Shown here one piece after another: positions 51,325-59,849 of a DNA stretch of 64,000 bases. The DNA comes from Alphaproteobacteria bacterium SO-S41 (GTDB lineage Bacteria > Pseudomonadota > Alphaproteobacteria > Micropepsales > Micropepsaceae), in NCBI GenBank assembly GCA_019670725.1, contig AP024629.1, positions 3,038,001-3,102,000 on the forward strand, written 5' to 3'. Within the stretch, counting starts at the first letter, position 1. Every line of letters begins with the position of its first letter. The notes under the pieces are model-generated. The model did no database searches. It worked only from the letters and a program-made list of their open reading frames with translations, and was not told the DNA's origin. Both the position numbers and the translations under genes were made by a program.

Positions 51325-52194
51325 ATGACGCGCCCCAATCTGCCCCTCAACGCCCTGCGTGCCTTCGAAGCCTCGGCCCGGCATCGCTCCTTCACCAAGG
51401 CGGCGGCCGAACTCCATGTGACCCAGGCGGCCATCAGCCATCAGGTGAAGGCGCTGGAAGAACGACTGGGCGCGCGGCTGTTCCACCGCGCGCCGCGCGG
51501 GCTGATGCTCAGCGACGAGGGCGTCGCGCTGCTGCCGGCGCTCAGCGAATCCTTCGACCGGATCGGACGGCTGCTGGAGCGTTTCCAGGACGGGCGGGTC
51601 CACGAGGTGCTGACCATCGGCGCCGTCGGCACTTTCGCGGTCGGCTGGCTGCTGCCGCGCCTCGCTGCCTTCCGCGAAGCGCATCCCTTCGTCGATCTGC
51701 GGCTCCTCACCAACAACAACCGCGTCGATCTCGCGGCCGAAGGGCTCGATGGGACAATCCTCTTTGGCGACGGCAGTTGGCATGGCGCGGACGCCGAACG
51801 CCTGTTCGCCGCGCCGCTCTCGCCGCTCTGCACGCCCGAGATCGCGGCGCGCCTGCAGCACCCCTCCGACCTCGCGGGGCACACGCTGCTGCGTTCGTAC
51901 CGGGTGCAGGAATGGCCCGCCTGGTTCGCCGCCGCCGGCCTGCCCGATGCGGTCGAGGCCCGCGGCCCGGTCTTCGACGCCTCGCTGACGATGATCCAGG
52001 CCGCCCTGCAGGGCGAAGGCGTGGCGCTCGCGCCGCCGGCGATGTTCACGCGTGACCTTACCGAGGGGCGCCTGGTGCAGCCGTTCACGACCTCCGTCGT
52101 CACCGGCGCCTATTGGCTGGTTGTCCTCAAGGGAAAGGCGCCCACCCCGCCCATGGCCGCGTTCCGGAACTGGCTGTTCAGCCTCGCCGCCTGA
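51325..52194 (+). CDS. ampR: LysR-type regulator of the AmpR/GcvA group
   Basis: 289 residues from ATG 51325. The start MTRPNLPLNALRAFEASARH and the helix-turn-helix FTKAAAELHVTQAAISHQVKALEERLG are nearly those of AmpR. The effector domain follows (VLTIGAVGTFAVGWLLPRLAAF, NRVDLAAEGLDGTILFGDG). In AmpR systems muropeptides released by beta-lactams switch the protein to activate the divergent beta-lactamase gene. Same arrangement here, with a class A instead of class C enzyme. Confidence 0.88.
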   Translation: MTRPNLPLNALRAFEASARHRSFTKAAAELHVTQAAISHQVKALEERLGARLFHRAPRGLMLSDEGVALLPALSESFDRIGRLLERFQDGRVHEVLTIGAVGTFAVGWLLPRLAAFREAHPFVDLRLLTNNNRVDLAAEGLDGTILFGDGSWHGADAERLFAAPLSPLCTPEIAARLQHPSDLAGHTLLRSYRVQEWPAWFAAAGLPDAVEARGPVFDASLTMIQAALQGEGVALAPPAMFTRDLTEGRLVQPFTTSVVTGAYWLVVLKGKAPTPPMAAFRNWLFSLAA

Positions 52195-52283
52195 GGCGGC
52201 GTTATGCCGCTATTTGCGCGACCAAGGTTGCGGCGCAGCAAGAACTGCGAAAGACTTGGTTTACGGCAATCCCGGGGGCGCGT

Positions 52284-53366
52284 TTGACGGCAGGATCGGC
52301 GGCACGAGCAGGCAGCCAATGGGCGGGCGCTTTCACGCGTTCGGAATCCCTCCGCGGCTGGACGCTGCTAAGCCCGACGGTGATCGTGATGGTGGCCGGC
52401 CTCGCCGCCCCGCTCGCGATCATGCTCCTTTACAGCTTCTGGCGGCAGGACGGCCCGAACGTCGATACGACGCTGACGACGTTCAACTACGAATACGCGC
52501 TGACGAAGTACTACCCGATCTTCCTGCGCTCGCTGTGGATCTCGGGACTGGTGACGCTGGCGACGGTGCTGCTCGCCTATCCCATCGCCTATTACGTCGC
52601 CTTCCACGTCAAATCGTACAAGTTCGTTTGGCTGATTTTGCTGACGATCCCGTTCTGGACCAGCTATCTGCTGCGCGTCTTCGCCTGGCGCATCATCCTC
52701 GCCCGCGACGGTGTCATCAACGGCACGCTGCAGGGCACGGGGCTCATCGACGAGCCGATCAACTGGCTGCTCTTTTCCGATTTCGCGATCGTCCTCACCC
52801 TCGCCCATGCCTGGGCCGCGTTCGCGATTCTGCCGATCTATGTGAGCCTTGAGAAAGTCGACCGCACCCTGCTCGAAGCCGGCGCCGATCTCGGCGACGG
52901 ACCGGTGCGCAGCTTCTGGCGCATCACCTTCCCGCTTTCGCTGCCCGGCGTCATCTCGGCCATCACGCTCGTCTTCGTGCCGACCATCGGCGACTACGTG
53001 ACGCCCGATCTCGTCGGCGGCCCGCGCGGCGGCATGATCGCCAAGATGGTTTACAACTCCTTCAAGGGGAATGACTGGCCGCTGGCGGCGGCGACGGCGA
53101 TCCTCTCCATGATCTTCGTCGCCTCGATCGCCTTCCTGCTGATCCAATTGTTGCGGAAATCGATCGTCGATCCCCTCGGGGCGTTCGTGATCGCCGTGGC
53201 GATCGCCGTCAGCGTCTATTTCGCCTCGTTCGTGCTCACCCTCGTGCGCGCCAACGTGCCCGAAGGCACGCCCGCCATCGCGATCGTGCTGGTCCTCGCC
53301 ATCCTCTTCGTCGTGGGCGTCTACTACACGGTCATCGCGCTCCGCGCCGCGCTGGGGAGGAGCTGA
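52284..53366 (+). CDS. potB: Polyamine ABC transporter permease PotB-like
   Basis: About 360 residues from TTG 52284; the start is uncertain, and no ATG precedes the first TM. Six or more TM segments are followed by the binding-protein-dependent permease EAA loop: LLEAGADLGDGPVRSFWRITFPLSLPG in parts. FVPTIGDYVTPDLVGGPRGGMIAKMVYNSF is characteristic of PotB. An extra pair of C-terminal TMs (LGAFVIAVAIAVSVYFASFVL, AIAIVLVLAILFVVGVYYTVI) lengthens it beyond E. coli PotB (about 275-285). First gene of potB-potC-potA. Confidence 0.88.
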   Translation: MTAGSAARAGSQWAGAFTRSESLRGWTLLSPTVIVMVAGLAAPLAIMLLYSFWRQDGPNVDTTLTTFNYEYALTKYYPIFLRSLWISGLVTLATVLLAYPIAYYVAFHVKSYKFVWLILLTIPFWTSYLLRVFAWRIILARDGVINGTLQGTGLIDEPINWLLFSDFAIVLTLAHAWAAFAILPIYVSLEKVDRTLLEAGADLGDGPVRSFWRITFPLSLPGVISAITLVFVPTIGDYVTPDLVGGPRGGMIAKMVYNSFKGNDWPLAAATAILSMIFVASIAFLLIQLLRKSIVDPLGAFVIAVAIAVSVYFASFVLTLVRANVPEGTPAIAIVLVLAILFVVGVYYTVIALRAALGRS

Positions 53367-54196
53367 TGGCCCGCACCCTCAAGAAGGTCGGCGAACGCGG
53401 CTGGGGCATCACCATCTTCGCCTTCGGCTATCTCGCCTTCCTCTACGCCCCGATGCTGGTGCTGCCGCTCTTCTCGTTCGCGGACCAGACGATCTTCCGC
53501 TTCCCGATCGAGAAGTTCTCGACCCGCTGGTACGAGGAGATCGCCAACCGGCCGGAAATGCTCGGCGCGCTGTGGAACAGCCTGATCGTGGGCGTTATCG
53601 CCTCGCTGGCCGCCACCCTGCTCGGCCTGCTCGCCGCCAAGGCGATCACCCGCTACGCGATGCCCGGCAAGAACGTGGCGCTCGGCCTCATCTCCATGCC
53701 GCTCTTCATTCCCGAAGTGCTGCTGGGTCTCGCGCTGCTCATCATCCTCAACGTCGCGCACATCCCGCTGTCGCTGATGACGATTGCGGCCGGCCACGTG
53801 ATGCTCTGCACGCCGTTCGCGATGGCCGTGCTGATCGCCCGCATGGACGGCTTCGACAAGAGCCTGGAAGAAGCCTCGCTCGACCTCGGCGAAAGCGGCT
53901 GGATGACCTTCTGGCGCGTTACCTTTCCGCTGATCGCGCCGGCCGTCGTCTCCAGCCTGCTGCTCACCTTCATCGTCTCGTTCGACGAGTTCCTGCTCGC
54001 CTTCTTCCTGCAGGGCAACGAGATGACGCTGCCGCTCTATATCTGGGGCCAGCTCCGCTTCCCCTCAAACTTCCCCCCGGTGCTGGCGCTCGGCACCTGT
54101 ATCCTGCTCGCGTCCTGCATCCTCGTCGTCTTTGCCGAATGGCTGAGACAGGTGGGTGCGCCCAAGGACAGACCGTCTGTCGGCGTTGGAGGCTGA
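53366..54196 (+). CDS. potC: Polyamine ABC transporter permease PotC-like
   Basis: 276 residues; its ATG shares one base with the potB stop (TGATG). Six TMs; EAA loop EEASLDLGESGWMTFWRVTFP. FSFADQTIFRFPIEKFSTRWYEE is the N-terminal periplasmic segment typical of PotC, and FIVSFDEFLLAFFLQGNEMTLPLYIW its C-terminal signature. Forms the membrane channel with PotB. Confidence 0.93.
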   Translation: MARTLKKVGERGWGITIFAFGYLAFLYAPMLVLPLFSFADQTIFRFPIEKFSTRWYEEIANRPEMLGALWNSLIVGVIASLAATLLGLLAAKAITRYAMPGKNVALGLISMPLFIPEVLLGLALLIILNVAHIPLSLMTIAAGHVMLCTPFAMAVLIARMDGFDKSLEEASLDLGESGWMTFWRVTFPLIAPAVVSSLLLTFIVSFDEFLLAFFLQGNEMTLPLYIWGQLRFPSNFPPVLALGTCILLASCILVVFAEWLRQVGAPKDRPSVGVGG

Positions 54197-54203
54197 CCCG
54201 AAA

Positions 54204-55310
54204 ATGACCGACAGCGATTACATCCGCATCGAACACGTCACCAAGCGCTTCGGCGCCTTCCGCGCCGTCGACGACGCCGAATTCGCGATCCAGCAGGGCG
54301 AGTTCTTCTCGCTGCTCGGCCCATCAGGCTGCGGCAAGACCACGCTGCTTCGCATGATCGCCGGGTTTGAATTCCCGACGGACGGCGAGATCTATATCGA
54401 CGGCCAGCCCGTCACCGGGGTCCCCGCCAACAAGCGGCCGACCAATATGGTGTTCCAGTCCTACGCGATCTTTCCGCACCTCAATGTCTACGACAACATC
54501 GCCTATGGCCTGCGCAAGCTGAAGCTCTCCAAGGCCGAACTCGACAAGCGGGTCGGCGAGGCGCTGGAGATGATCAAGCTGAGCGGCTTCGAGGGCCGCA
54601 AGTCCGACCAGATGTCGGGCGGCCAGCGCCAGCGTATCGCGCTCGCCCGCGCGCTCATCAATCGCCCGAAAGTGCTGCTGCTGGACGAGCCGCTCGGCGC
54701 GCTCGACAAGAAGCTGCGCGAGCAGATGCAGTTCGAACTGCGCCAGCTGCAGAAGACGGTCGGCATCACCTTCATCTTCGTCACCCACGACCAGGAGGAG
54801 GCGCTGTCGCTCTCCGACCGGATCGCGGTGATGCAGAAGGGCAAGGTGCTGCAGATCGCCTCTCCACGCGAACTCTACGAATCCCCGAACTGCCGCGAGG
54901 TCGCGGATTTCATCGGCACGATGAACTTCATGCGCGGCTCGGTGAAGGCGATCGACGGCAAGACGGCGGTGGTCGATGTCGAAGGTCTCGGCCTCGTCAA
55001 CGCGCCGCTGCCGGAAGATTATTCCTTCGCGCCCATCGGGGCCGAGGTGCTGATCGGCGCCCGCCCGGAGAAGCTCGACGTCGTGCGCGGCGCCCCGCAT
55101 CCCGGCGAAAAGGGCGTGAAGGGCGACATCGGCGCCTGCGCCTATCTCGGCGACCGCAACCACTACCAGGTCACCATCGCCGGCCGCGCCGAACCGCTGC
55201 AGGTCGCGACTGAACAGGGCGACCGCTCGACGCTTGCCAGCTTCAGCCCGGGCGAGCACGTGACCGTTTCGTGGGGCGACAACAGCCTGGTGCTGCTGCC
55301 CAAGGACTAG
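54204..55310 (+). CDS. potA: Polyamine ABC transporter ATPase PotA-like
   Basis: 368 residues from ATG 54204. Walker A GPSGCGKTTLL, Q-loop NMVFQSYAIFPHL, signature QMSGGQRQRIALARAL, Walker B VLLLDEPLGALD and His switch FVTHDQEEAL. The C-terminal TOBE domain (about 280-365, VLIGARPEKLDVV, GACAYLGDRNHYQV) is present. Powers uptake through PotBC; the binding protein is probably that at 43152-44243. Confidence 0.95.
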   Translation: MTDSDYIRIEHVTKRFGAFRAVDDAEFAIQQGEFFSLLGPSGCGKTTLLRMIAGFEFPTDGEIYIDGQPVTGVPANKRPTNMVFQSYAIFPHLNVYDNIAYGLRKLKLSKAELDKRVGEALEMIKLSGFEGRKSDQMSGGQRQRIALARALINRPKVLLLDEPLGALDKKLREQMQFELRQLQKTVGITFIFVTHDQEEALSLSDRIAVMQKGKVLQIASPRELYESPNCREVADFIGTMNFMRGSVKAIDGKTAVVDVEGLGLVNAPLPEDYSFAPIGAEVLIGARPEKLDVVRGAPHPGEKGVKGDIGACAYLGDRNHYQVTIAGRAEPLQVATEQGDRSTLASFSPGEHVTVSWGDNSLVLLPKD

Positions 55311-55329
55311 ACCACCGCGGGGAAACACG

Positions 55330-56316
55330 ATGTCCGAATCCGTCTCCGGCCAGTCCCAGGGCGGCATCGCCGTCGTGCCGCCCGCAGCGCCCACCACCCC
55401 GCGCGATCCTCGCAGCTTTGTCAGCCACGCCTATGAGGAGCGGACGGCCGATCTCGGCGAGATCGTCATGAACTATGCCGAGACCGGTTCGCCCGCCAAT
55501 CCCGCGCTGCTCCTGATCCCCGGCCAGACGGAATCGTGGTGGGGCTATGAGAAGGCGATGGCGCTCCTCGCCGCCGATTTTCATGTCTTCGCCGTCGATC
55601 TGCGCGGCCAGGGGCGCAGCACCTGGACGCCGGGACGCTACACGCTCGACAATTTCGGCAACGATCTCGTCCGCTTCATCGCGACGGTGATCAAGCGGCC
55701 GGTCATCGTCAGCGGGTGCTCGTCGGGCGGTCTGCTCTCGGCATGGCTCTCCGCCTATGCGCTGCCGGGACAGGTGCGGGGCACGGTCTGGGAAGACCCG
55801 CCCTTCTTCTCGTCGGAGACGACGCCGCTGGTCGGCCAGTCGATCAAGCAGGCCATCGGGCCGGTCTTCAAGCTCTACGCGACCTATCTCGGCGACCAAT
55901 GGAAGATCGGCGATTGGGAGGGGATGAAGAAGGCCGCCGCCGCCGATCCCCTGCCGCTCCTGCGCGGCATACCGTTCGCCGCCGAGCCGCCGCAGAATCT
56001 GCTGGAGTACGATCCAGAATGGGGCCGCGCCTTCTGGGAAGGCACCGTCGCGCGCAACTGCCCGCACGAGACATTGCTGGCTCAGGTGAAGACCCCGGTG
56101 CTGCTCACCCATCACGGCCGGTTCGTCGTGCCGGACGGCGGCCGGCTGCTGGGCGCGATGTCAGACCTTCAGGCGGCGAAGGTGCAGGACCTCGTCAAGG
56201 CGGCCGGCCAGCGCATCGAATATACCTCGCTGCCCACCGCCGCGCACGCCATGCACAATGCCGACCCGAAGACCTTCGCGGACCTCGTGACCGCCTGGGC
56301 GAAGGGGCTGGCCTAA
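55330..56316 (+). CDS. Alpha/beta hydrolase
   Basis: 328 residues, 19 bases after potA. ALLLIPGQTESWWGYEKAM gives the oxyanion strand, FAVDLRGQGRSTWTPG the usual DLRGxGxS, the nucleophile elbow is SGCSSGGLLSAW (Ser at about residue 137), and the C-terminal His is in TAAHAMHN. A 35-residue Pro/Gln-rich N-terminus precedes the fold; no signal peptide is evident. It may be co-transcribed with potBCA, but a link to polyamines is unproven. Substrate unknown. Confidence 0.8.
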   Translation: MSESVSGQSQGGIAVVPPAAPTTPRDPRSFVSHAYEERTADLGEIVMNYAETGSPANPALLLIPGQTESWWGYEKAMALLAADFHVFAVDLRGQGRSTWTPGRYTLDNFGNDLVRFIATVIKRPVIVSGCSSGGLLSAWLSAYALPGQVRGTVWEDPPFFSSETTPLVGQSIKQAIGPVFKLYATYLGDQWKIGDWEGMKKAAAADPLPLLRGIPFAAEPPQNLLEYDPEWGRAFWEGTVARNCPHETLLAQVKTPVLLTHHGRFVVPDGGRLLGAMSDLQAAKVQDLVKAAGQRIEYTSLPTAAHAMHNADPKTFADLVTAWAKGLA

Positions 56317-56328
56317 CCGCCTGCGGAG

Positions 56329-59229
56329 CTAAACAGGCTCGCCGACCAGCCGGGCAAAGCGCGCGGCGACGTCGGCTTCCAGCTCTTCCAGCTCGGCCTG
56401 TAGCGCGGGGAAGCTCTCCGCCTCCCCCGCACGGACCAGCAGGGTCTGGAGCCCGACCTCCGTCAGCGCGGCCGCATCGTCTTCGGATGTCAGGCGCAGC
56501 ATGTGGTTGACGCGCGAATAGAGCAGATAGGCGCGGGTCAGCGCCTCGAAGTCGGCATCGTCCAGCGCCGCAACCGCGTGCAGACGCCGCAGCGCCTCCA
56601 GCGTCGCGCCGGCGAAGACGTCCGGCGCGCGATGGCCGGCGATGAGCTGCGCGGTCTGGGCGATGAACTCGACATCGATCATGCCGCCGCGGACAGTCTT
56701 GAGATCGAACGGCCCGGTCCCAGGCTTCTCGCGCAGCAACAACGCCCGCATCGTCGCCGCATCGCCCTTGATCTTGGCGGGATCGACGGGCCGGGTGAGC
56801 ACGGTGCGGATCGCGGCGCGCACCGTGTCGGCGAACGCGCCGTCCGCGATCACGATCCGCGACCGGGTCAGCGCCATGCGCTCCCACGTCCACGCATCCT
56901 CGGCCTGATAGGCCTCGAACGTCGCGAGGCGCACCGCGACCGGCCCCTTGCTGCCCGACGGACGCAGCCGCATGTCGACTTCGTAGAGCCGCCCTTCGGC
57001 CGTCGGCGCAGTCAGAGCGGCGATCAGGCGCTGCGACAGGCGGCTGAAATAGACGCTGGGCGTCAGCGGCGAAGCGCCATCCGAGGCCGGCGCTTCATCG
57101 GCATGGCCGTAGAGAAAAACGAGATCGAGATCCGATGCCGCGGTCATCTTGGCGGCCCCGAGGCGCCCCATCGCGACGATGGCGAACACACCGCCCGCGA
57201 CCCGTCCATGCGCCGCCTCGAACGCCGCGCGGACGCGGGCATAGACGGCGAGCAAAGCGCTCTCGGCGACCAGCGCGTAGGCCGAGCCCACCTCCTCCGG
57301 CCCCAGCGCCCCGCGCAGCAACTGGAAGCCGACGCGGAAGTTCTGCTCCCGCGCCGTGCGCCGCGCCGCGTCGAGCATCGCCTCATAAGCGTCCGCCTCG
57401 CCGAGCGCGCGCTCGAAGGCGGCATCGACCTCAGCCCGGGTCGGCTGCACGCGCAGGAAATCCGGGTCGAGCAGCGCATCGAGCACGGCCGGCGTCCGCG
57501 CCAGATGGCGGGCGAGACGCGGCGCGCCGCCGCACACCTCGGCGAGAATATCGAGCAGCCAGGGATTGGCCTTCAGCAGCGAGAAGACCTGCACCCCCGC
57601 CGGCAGGCCGCGCAGCAGCGCGTCGAAGCGGGCGAAGGCGACATCCGGGTCGGCCGTGCGCGCCAGCGCCGCCAGCAGCGCCGGCATCAGCGCGGTCAGC
57701 AATTCGCGCGCGCGGGGACTGCGTGTCGCGGGCATGCGGCCGTGATGCCAACCGCGAATGGCGGCCGACAGGCTTTCGGCCCGCTTGAAGCCTTGCGACG
57801 CCAGCGTCTTCAGCGTCTCGGGATCGTCGTCCACGCCGGTGAAGACCAGCGAGCCCTCGGGCGCGCCGAGCGGCGCCGAGCTTTCGAACAATTGCGCATA
57901 GTGGCGCTCGACGGTGAGGAAGACCTCGCGCGTCCGCTCTTCGAACACGGCGGGATCGGCGACGCCCATGAAGCGCGCGACATTGACGCGGTCGGTATCG
58001 CTCTTGGGCAGGCGGTGGGTCTGTTCATCGGCCACCATCTGCAGGCGGTGTTCCAGCGTCCGCAGATAGACATAGGCCTCAGCGAGATCGCGCTCCGCCT
58101 CGACGCTGACCACCGACTCCTCGGTCAGTGCGCGCAGCGCATCCAGCGTGCGCCGCTGGCGCAGCACCGGATAGCGCCCGCCAAGAATGAGCTGCTGGGT
58201 CTGGGCGAAGAACTCGATCTCGCGAATGCCGCCCCGTCCCAGCTTTACGTCGTGGCCGGCGATCGCGACCGTCGAGCCGCCTTTCGCCGCGTGGATCTGG
58301 CGCTTGATCGAGTGGATGTCCTCGATGGCGGCGTAGTCGAGATATTTGCGCCAGACGAAGGGTTTCAGTTCGTCGAGGAATGCTTCGCCCGCCGCGAGAT
58401 CGCCGGCGCAGGCGCGCGCCTTGATCATCGCCGCGCGCTCCCAGTTCTGCCCCATGCCTTCGTAATAGGCCGCAGCGGCATCGGTGGAGATCGCCACCTG
58501 TGTCGCGCCGGCATCGGGGCGGAGGCGCAGATCGGTGCGGAAGACGTAGCCGTCGGCCGTCCGCTCCTGCAGCGCCTTCACCATGAACTGCACGACGCGC
58601 ACGAGGAACGGCACGGGCTCGACGCCCGGCGCGATCGGCAGGATCTCGCCGTCGAAGAACACGACGAAGTCGATGTCGCTGGAATAGTTGAGTTCGAACG
58701 CGCCGTACTTCCCCATCGCCAGCAGGATGAGTCCGCTCTCCGCCGCGGGGTTCGCGGTGTCGCGCGGCTTGAAACGGCCGGCGGTCGCTTCCGTCTTCAA
58801 TGCGAAGCCGAGCGCCGATGAGAGCGCGGCATCGGCCAGCCGCGTCAGCGCGCCCGTCACCTCGTCCAAGGTGAGCGCGCCGGCGATGTCGCCGAGCGCG
58901 ATCGCGAGCGCGGCACGGCGCTTGGCGGTGCGCAGACGGGCGAACAACTCCTCGCGCGAGGCGGCGGCTTGCGCGGCGGCCGCTGCGTCAATTTCAGCCT
59001 CCGCAATCGCCGCGCCGCCGCGTTCTTCCAGCGCCGTCATCAGCGCGGCCTCGCGGATCATGGACTGCGCGAGATAGGGGCTGCACCCTGCCGCGAAGGC
59101 GACGAGACGCTGGAAGCGCGCATCCGCCAGCGTCACGCCGGCCGCAGCGAAACGTTCGGCGACGCGTTCTGCGCGCGCCTCGTCCGTACCGGGCGGCAGG
59201 CTGTCGATCGCGTCGGGCCAGATGGACAT
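56329..59229 (-). CDS. glnE: Bifunctional glutamine synthetase adenylyltransferase/adenylyl-removing enzyme GlnE
   Basis: 966 residues from ATG 59229 (MSIWPDAIDSLPPG); an upstream in-frame extension to 59259 would add ten. Both nucleotidyltransferase halves show the G-x11-DxD site: ALGKYGAFELNYSSDIDFVVF-type sequence in the N-terminal (de-adenylylase) half and MGRLGAAKMTAASDLDLVFLY in the C-terminal (adenylylase) half. GRGGIREIEFFAQT and GGMIDVEFIAQTAQL are the paired family motifs. Tunes GlnA activity to nitrogen supply with PII. No glnB or glnA here. Confidence 0.96.
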   Translation of the reverse strand: MSIWPDAIDSLPPGTDEARAERVAERFAAAGVTLADARFQRLVAFAAGCSPYLAQSMIREAALMTALEERGGAAIAEAEIDAAAAAQAAASREELFARLRTAKRRAALAIALGDIAGALTLDEVTGALTRLADAALSSALGFALKTEATAGRFKPRDTANPAAESGLILLAMGKYGAFELNYSSDIDFVVFFDGEILPIAPGVEPVPFLVRVVQFMVKALQERTADGYVFRTDLRLRPDAGATQVAISTDAAAAYYEGMGQNWERAAMIKARACAGDLAAGEAFLDELKPFVWRKYLDYAAIEDIHSIKRQIHAAKGGSTVAIAGHDVKLGRGGIREIEFFAQTQQLILGGRYPVLRQRRTLDALRALTEESVVSVEAERDLAEAYVYLRTLEHRLQMVADEQTHRLPKSDTDRVNVARFMGVADPAVFEERTREVFLTVERHYAQLFESSAPLGAPEGSLVFTGVDDDPETLKTLASQGFKRAESLSAAIRGWHHGRMPATRSPRARELLTALMPALLAALARTADPDVAFARFDALLRGLPAGVQVFSLLKANPWLLDILAEVCGGAPRLARHLARTPAVLDALLDPDFLRVQPTRAEVDAAFERALGEADAYEAMLDAARRTAREQNFRVGFQLLRGALGPEEVGSAYALVAESALLAVYARVRAAFEAAHGRVAGGVFAIVAMGRLGAAKMTAASDLDLVFLYGHADEAPASDGASPLTPSVYFSRLSQRLIAALTAPTAEGRLYEVDMRLRPSGSKGPVAVRLATFEAYQAEDAWTWERMALTRSRIVIADGAFADTVRAAIRTVLTRPVDPAKIKGDAATMRALLLREKPGTGPFDLKTVRGGMIDVEFIAQTAQLIAGHRAPDVFAGATLEALRRLHAVAALDDADFEALTRAYLLYSRVNHMLRLTSEDDAAALTEVGLQTLLVRAGEAESFPALQAELEELEADVAARFARLVGEPV

Positions 59230-59262
59230 GGGGCTCACAGTGCTACCGGCGGCAGACAAACA

Positions 59263-59292
59263 AAAGGGCCTGCCGTGGACGGCAGGCCCTTT
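59263..59292. terminator. Rho-independent terminator of the HU gene
   Basis: A perfect 12-bp stem AAAGGGCCTGCC / GGCAGGCCCTTT with a 6-base loop. Read on the minus strand it lies 18 bases past the HU stop and runs into TTTTGTTTG, a good T-tract. It ends just before the glnE start, so it insulates the two genes. Confidence 0.85.
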
Positions 59293-59310
59293 GTCGAACG
59301 GCTGGCGTGC

Positions 59311-59601
59311 TTACGCGCCGGCGGCCTTCTTCAGCGCCGCGGCGGGCTTGAAGCGCAGCGTCTTGGACGCCTTGATCTTGATGGCTTCGCCGGTGCGCGG
59401 GTTGCGGCCCTTGCGCGCCGCGCGCTTGCCGACCTTGAAGGTGCCGAAGCCACCGATCGTGTAGCCCTTGTCCTTGCCGGCCTTGAGGCCCGCTTCGATC
59501 GCGCTGAACACACGCTCGACCTGACGCTTCGCGTCCGCCTTGCTGATGATGTCCTTCTTGTCGAGGCCGGCGACGAGTTCGATAAACGCTGCTTTGCTCA
59601 T
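59311..59601 (-). CDS. hup: HU-family nucleoid protein
   Basis: 96 residues from ATG 59601 with GGGGGAAAG upstream. HU signature GGFGTFKVGKRAARKGRNPRTGE with the DNA-intercalating Pro in RNPRTG, and the C-terminal IKASKTLRFKP. Lysine-rich end (AAALKKAAGA). A small abundant DNA-bending protein; the strong terminator and ribosome binding site fit high expression. Confidence 0.96.
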   Translation of the reverse strand: MSKAAFIELVAGLDKKDIISKADAKRQVERVFSAIEAGLKAGKDKGYTIGGFGTFKVGKRAARKGRNPRTGEAIKIKASKTLRFKPAAALKKAAGA

Positions 59602-59849
59602 TTGAGGTCTTTCCCCCTGCTTGATTCGTGATCCAGATATACAATCGTTCCTGACCCGTGACACGGAAATCGTTATGCCAGAGCGGTTTTGCGTGCGGTG
59701 CAGCGCGGAAACCCTGTTCGAATCGGGATTTGACGAGCGATACATGATCTAAAAACGCGTGCAAGCATCTCCTTGGCGGCGCAAACGCCGCACCGTCCGG
59801 GCGCGCCGATGCGAAGATGCCGCTTGCGGATGGCGCGCCGCTGCGCTCC

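Noticed and set aside
56503-58821. 772-codon open frame antisense to glnE
   Set aside because: Antisense shadow; the glnE reading carries both duplicated nucleotidyltransferase motifs.
59666-59735. tRNA-like sequence with GTTCGAATC T-loop word and a D-arm-like GCCAGAGCGGTT
   Set aside because: The T-stem has a mismatch, the candidate acceptor stem is only 5 bp, total length is about 65 bases and no anticodon arm forms.
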